A DNA stretch of 9,720 nucleotides from Alphaproteobacteria bacterium. GTDB lineage: Bacteria; Pseudomonadota; Alphaproteobacteria; Caulobacterales; Parvularculaceae. The notes below the pieces were generated by a model. That model saw only the letters and a list, made by a program, of their open reading frames with translations. It ran no database searches and was not told the origin of the DNA. The number at the start of each line of letters is the position of its first letter. Positions within the stretch are counted from its first letter, which is position 1. The DNA is taken from contig JAUIEG010000060.1 of the NCBI GenBank assembly GCA_030428745.1, positions 1 through 9,720 of the forward strand, in the 5' to 3' direction. Below, piece after piece: positions 6,804 through 9,720 of the stretch. The translations under genes were made by a program, and so were the position numbers.

Positions 6804-9470
6804 TCAGTTCGCGACGATATTGACGATGCGTTTGGGCACCACCACCACTTTGCGAACGGTCTTGCCGTCAATATGCCGCTTCACCGCCTCGTCAGACAAG
6901 GCCGCCTCTTCCACAGCCTTGTTGTCCGCCTCAGCGGGCACCGTAATCTCACCGCGGCGCTTGCCGTTGACCTGAACGCCGAGGACGATTTCGTCCTTCG
7001 CGAGCAAGGCGGGGTCGGCATTCGGCCAGGGCGCATCGCAGACAAGACCGTCACCGCCGAGCGTTTCCCAGCATTCTTCGGCGAGATGGGGAATGAAAGG
7101 CGCGATCAGGCGCGACAGTGCGGAAAGCGCTTCGGCGCGCGCCCATTCAGAGTTACCATTTTTGTTAGGCTGCGGGTTTATTGCTGTCCCGCTGTAAGCC
7201 GCAGAGCTATGGGCGGCCATGCCGTACCCGCCAGTCATTAGAGGCGGCTCTTTCTTGAGCGTGTTCAGGAACTCGTAAATCCGCGCAATCGCCTTGTTAA
7301 AGCGGAAATGATCGATGTCGTCGGTGACCCCGGCAATGGCGGCGTGTGTCGCTTGCCGCAGCTCGGTTTTGTCATCGCCGGCAGCGGTTTTTTCGAGATC
7401 GACGGTTTTGAGAATGCCGGGCGCAGCCGAAACGGCGTCCCAGATGCGGTTGATCAGTTTCCACGCGCCTTCGACCCCTGAGTCGGTCCATTCCACATCG
7501 CGTTCCGGCGGGGAATCCGACAGCATGAACCAGCGCGCGGCGTCAGCGCCGTAAGTCTCCGCGATCCCTTCGGGCGAGACCACGTTCTTTTTCGACTTTG
7601 ACATTTTTTCGATGGCGCCAATTTTCACCGGCTTGCCATTATCGGCGCGTTTTGCAGCGTCTTTTTCGACAATGACGTCTTCGGGCAACAGCCATTCACC
7701 CGTTTCTGCATCCTTGAACGTCGCATGCACCACCATCCCTTGCGTGAACAAATTCGCGAAGGGTTCGTCTACGGACAAATGCCCGACCTTCTTCATGGCC
7801 CGGGTGAAAAACCGCGCATAGAGAAGGTGCAAGATCGCGTGCTCAATGCCGCCGATATATTGGTCCACAGGCAGCCAGTAATCGGCGACCTCTTTGTCCA
7901 CCGGCTTGTCTTCGGGCTGGGACGCAAAGCGCGCAAAATACCATGAACTATCGATAAAGGTGTCGAAAGTGTCGGTCTCGCGCCGGCCTTTGCCGCCGCA
8001 TTTCGGGCAATCCACATGCTTCCATGTGGGGTGCCGGTCGAGCGGGTTTCCGGGGACGGAGAAATCGGCTTCCTCCGGCAAGACCACCGGCAAATCTTTT
8101 TGCGGCACGGGCACGATCCCGCATGTGTCGCAATGGATCGCCGGGATCGGACAGCCCCAATAGCGCTGGCGCGACACGCCCCAATCACGCAGGCGCCATT
8201 GCGTGACGCCCTCGCCCAGCTCCATCTGCTCGATCTTCTTGATCGCCGCAGCGATAGCGTCGCTGACGGAAAGCCCGTTGAGGAAGTCCGAATTGAAGAT
8301 TTCGCCGGGCCCGATATAGGGCTCGCCTTCAAGCGTCCATGTGGCCGCGTCGGCGCCGTCCGGCAGCACCACCGGCGGGATTGCCAGATCGTATTTGGTC
8401 GCGAAATCATAGTCGCGCTGGTCATGAGCGGGACAGCCAAAAATCGCGCCCGTGCCGTAGCCCATCAACACGAAATTCGCGACATAGACCGGCAGCTTGC
8501 GATCATCGAAAGGATGGCCGGTTTCGAGCGCGGTTTTATAGCCGCGCTTTTCCGCCTTCTCGATCGCTTCTTCCGACGTGCCGGCGCTCGCGCATTCAGC
8601 GACGAAGGCGGCGAGGTCTTTGTCTGTTTCGGCGAGTTTCGCGGTCAGCGGATGGTCGGGCGAAATCGCGATGAAGCTTGCGCCGAACAGCGTGTCGGGA
8701 CGGGTCGTGAAAATCTCGACGCCGTCTTCAAAGCCTTTTGGCGCGGCGGCGGCGTCAGCAAAAGGAAACCTCATCTGCAAGCCTTTCGACTTGCCGATCC
8801 AGTTCTTCTGCATGAGCTTCACATTATCCGGCCAGCCGGAAAGGCGGCCGTCATCGAGCGCCGCCAGCAAATCCTCGGCATAGTCGGTGATCTTCAAAAA
8901 CCATTGCGACAGCTTGCGCCGCTCAACGGGCGCGCCCGAGCGCCAGCCCTTGCCGTCGATTACCTGTTCATTGGCGAGCACGGTCTGGTCCACCGGGTCC
9001 CAGTTGACGAGGCTTTCCTTGCGATAGGCGAGCCCTGCCTCCCAGAACTCCAGAAACAGGCGCTGCTGGTGGACGTAATATTCAGGATCGCAGGTCGCGA
9101 ATTCGCGCGCCCAGTCGATGGCGAGGCCCATCTGTTTCAGCTGCCCGCGCATGATGTCGATATTGCCGTAGGTCCATTTCGCCGGGTGCGAGCCCGTCTG
9201 CATCGCGGCGTTTTCCGCCGGCATCCCGAAGGCGTCCCAGCCCATGGGGTGCAAGACGTTGTAGCCGCAGGCCTTTTTGTAGCGCGCGATGACATCGCCC
9301 ATGGCGTAATTGCGCACATGGCCGATATGGATGCGCCCCGACGGATAGGGGAACATCTCTAGGACGTAATATTTGGGTTTGTCCTTGTCGGCGCCGGTTT
9401 CAAAGGAGCGCGCGTCGGTCCAGCGCTGCTGCCATTTCGGCTCGACTTCTTTCGGATTGTAGCGGGACAT
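6804..9470 (-). CDS. leuS: leucyl-tRNA synthetase, 888 aa
   Basis: Class I aminoacyl-tRNA synthetase that charges tRNA-Leu, in the cytoplasm. HIGH motif HIGH at 48-51 within PYPSGRIHIGHVRNY; KMSKS at 622-626 within IEKMSKSKKNVVSP. The CP1 editing domain shows TTRPDTLFG (255-263) and GCPAHDQRD (345-353, with the Asp expected to position the mischarged amino acid). A zinc-knuckle-like pair of CxxC motifs is at C447/C450 and C488/C491. SSWYFARF (508-515) is the usual tRNA/catalytic-side signature. The helical anticodon-binding domain holds an insert at about 741-776 (separate entry), then RLIAPFIPHLAEECWE resumes the family pattern. The ATG follows a weak GGAAG/AAGAAA region. It is the first gene of the leuS-lptE-holA unit and lies about 20 bases after a terminator-like U tract. 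Confidence 0.97.
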   Translation of the reverse strand: MSRYNPKEVEPKWQQRWTDARSFETGADKDKPKYYVLEMFPYPSGRIHIGHVRNYAMGDVIARYKKACGYNVLHPMGWDAFGMPAENAAMQTGSHPAKWTYGNIDIMRGQLKQMGLAIDWAREFATCDPEYYVHQQRLFLEFWEAGLAYRKESLVNWDPVDQTVLANEQVIDGKGWRSGAPVERRKLSQWFLKITDYAEDLLAALDDGRLSGWPDNVKLMQKNWIGKSKGLQMRFPFADAAAAPKGFEDGVEIFTTRPDTLFGASFIAISPDHPLTAKLAETDKDLAAFVAECASAGTSEEAIEKAEKRGYKTALETGHPFDDRKLPVYVANFVLMGYGTGAIFGCPAHDQRDYDFATKYDLAIPPVVLPDGADAATWTLEGEPYIGPGEIFNSDFLNGLSVSDAIAAAIKKIEQMELGEGVTQWRLRDWGVSRQRYWGCPIPAIHCDTCGIVPVPQKDLPVVLPEEADFSVPGNPLDRHPTWKHVDCPKCGGKGRRETDTFDTFIDSSWYFARFASQPEDKPVDKEVADYWLPVDQYIGGIEHAILHLLYARFFTRAMKKVGHLSVDEPFANLFTQGMVVHATFKDAETGEWLLPEDVIVEKDAAKRADNGKPVKIGAIEKMSKSKKNVVSPEGIAETYGADAARWFMLSDSPPERDVEWTDSGVEGAWKLINRIWDAVSAAPGILKTVDLEKTAAGDDKTELRQATHAAIAGVTDDIDHFRFNKAIARIYEFLNTLKKEPPLMTGGYGMAAHSSAAYSGTAINPQPNKNGNSEWARAEALSALSRLIAPFIPHLAEECWETLGGDGLVCDAPWPNADPALLAKDEIVLGVQVNGKRRGEITVPAEADNKAVEEAALSDEAVKRHIDGKTVRKVVVVPKRIVNIVAN
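7143..7250 (-). repeat. palindrome-rich in-frame insert within leuS (about 36 codons)
   Basis: Encodes LeuRS residues about 741-776 (EPPLMTGGYGMAAHSS... to ...NPQPNKNGNSEW) between the conserved IARIYEFLN helix and RAEALSALSRLIAPF. I do not expect this stretch in LeuRS. It contains several inverted repeats: CTGCGG/CCGCAG (7170-7175 with 7199-7204), GCGGG/CCCGC (7172-7176 with 7188-7192), GCCGC/GCGGC (7198-7202 with 7213-7217) and GGCGG/CCGCC. It also uses codons rare in the rest of the gene (CTA, ATA, several TCT and AGC). The protein stretch is Gly/Ala/Ser/Asn-rich and looks like a surface loop. It resembles in style the coding palindromic elements described in Rickettsia, but I cannot show family membership. 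Confidence 0.5.
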
Positions 9471-9490
9471 TTTCTTGATCTTCCGGCAAT

Positions 9491-9596
9491 AAAAAAACGG
9501 CGCCGCGCATTTCCAGAAAAAGTGGCCACCGGTTTTTGCAGGAAATGCGCAAACTTAGCTTTCGAGCCTGTTTAAAAACAGGCTCGGGGCGCCGTT
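9491..9596 (-). terminator. branched terminator-like structure between the DUF3576 gene and leuS
   Basis: On the minus strand a 9-bp arm AACGGCGCC (9588-9596) pairs perfectly with GGCGCCGTT (9496-9504), which is followed by more T for a seven-base U tract (to 9491). Inside lie two further perfect stems: 10 bp at 9564-9573/9576-9585 (GAGCCTGTTT) and 10 bp at 9505-9514/9541-9550 (GCGCATTTCC). The whole can fold as a three-way junction ending in a U run. It lies 26 bases after the DUF3576 stop, so it may terminate that gene. Its closeness to the leuS start leaves no room for a leuS promoter after it. Confidence 0.6.
9505..9550. repeat. intergenic palindromic repeat (AAAACCGGT..CCACTTTT type)
   Basis: A 46-bp inverted repeat. 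Outer arms GCGCATTTCC/GGAAATGCGC are perfect, inner arms AAAAA/TTTTT are perfect, and the centre reads on the minus strand CAAAAACCGGTGGCCACTTT. This layout closely recalls the dispersed intergenic palindromes common in Alphaproteobacteria whose centre reads AAAACCGGT--CCACTTTT flanked by GC-rich arms. The family assignment is from memory. No second copy is visible in this window. Confidence 0.55.
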
Positions 9597-9621
9597 CTTT
9601 CCATCATTCTGGCGCTGAATT

Positions 9622-9720
9622 CTAGTCTTCGATCTGGTTTAGGCGAAGCTGACGCGCGCGGGTGAGAATCGCATTCTCGATCTCGCGGCCCGTGGCCGGG
9701 TTCACCGTGGCGTCGTTCCA
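9622..9720 (-). CDS. DUF3576 family protein, C-terminal 32 codons (partial)
   Basis: The reading frame runs in from the window edge and ends in TAG at 9622-9624. The visible tail, with motif VNPATGREIENAILTRARQL, matches the end of DUF3576 proteins, small (often lipoprotein) alphaproteobacterial proteins of unknown function usually encoded just upstream of leuS. The 5' part is outside the window. It is followed within 26 bases by the branched terminator-like structure. Confidence 0.8.
   Translation of the reverse strand, partial: WNDATVNPATGREIENAILTRARQLRLNQIED

Noticed and set aside
6384..7241. 285-codon open frame on the plus strand opposite lptE and leuS
   Set aside because: It is antisense to two conserved genes and the spacer between them, and the protein has no recognisable domain.
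8016..9362. 448-codon open frame on the plus strand opposite leuS
   Set aside because: It lies wholly antisense to the well-supported leuS, has no family-like motifs and is Arg/His/Ala-rich, as expected of a shadow frame in GC-rich DNA.
9556..9589. Leader peptide MMERTAPRACF controlling leuS
   Set aside because: It has no leucine codons and no clear ribosome binding site, so it does not fit a leucine-sensing leader; kept only as a remark in the attenuator finding.

Overview
The window is a minus-strand stretch of an alphaproteobacterial chromosome. The order (transcription right to left) of a DUF3576 gene end, leuS, lptE and holA is a familiar alphaproteobacterial housekeeping block. The high-GC coding style of those genes and an intergenic palindrome with a core like AAAACCGGT-CCACTTTT agree with that class. 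I cannot name the genus. Every gene I can support is on the minus strand.

Right end (about 9720 to 6000): the last 32 codons of a DUF3576 protein are followed by a roughly 100-bp nested inverted-repeat structure that ends in a U tract. Only about 20 bases separate that tract from the leuS start codon. leuS encodes a complete leucyl-tRNA synthetase with an odd in-frame insert of about 36 codons. lptE (outer-membrane LPS-assembly lipoprotein) follows 27 bases later, and holA (DNA polymerase III delta subunit) overlaps the end of lptE by 14 bases. The last three genes look like one transcript.

Middle (about 5000 to 2090): downstream of holA is a large secreted or membrane protein with DUF3857, transglutaminase-like and multi-pass DUF4234-like parts. 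By eye its base composition is less GC-rich than holA, lptE and leuS. It has its own candidate promoter and a TTG start. This segment is bracketed by two imperfect direct repeats of about 40 bp, one being the 3' end of holA and the other an orphan copy just before trkH. The simplest reading is that holA and trkH were once adjacent and that the DUF3857 gene was inserted at the 3' end of holA.

Left end (about 2080 to 1): trkH (potassium uptake channel subunit) and a 162-residue protein resembling STAS/SpoIIAA-like proteins, which starts at TTG behind a strong GGAGG.

No CRISPR array, tRNA, rRNA, recognisable transposase or known defence system is visible. Most of the window is ordinary housekeeping. 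The parts worth a second look are the direct repeats around the DUF3857 gene, the palindrome-rich insert inside LeuRS, and the branched structure in front of leuS.
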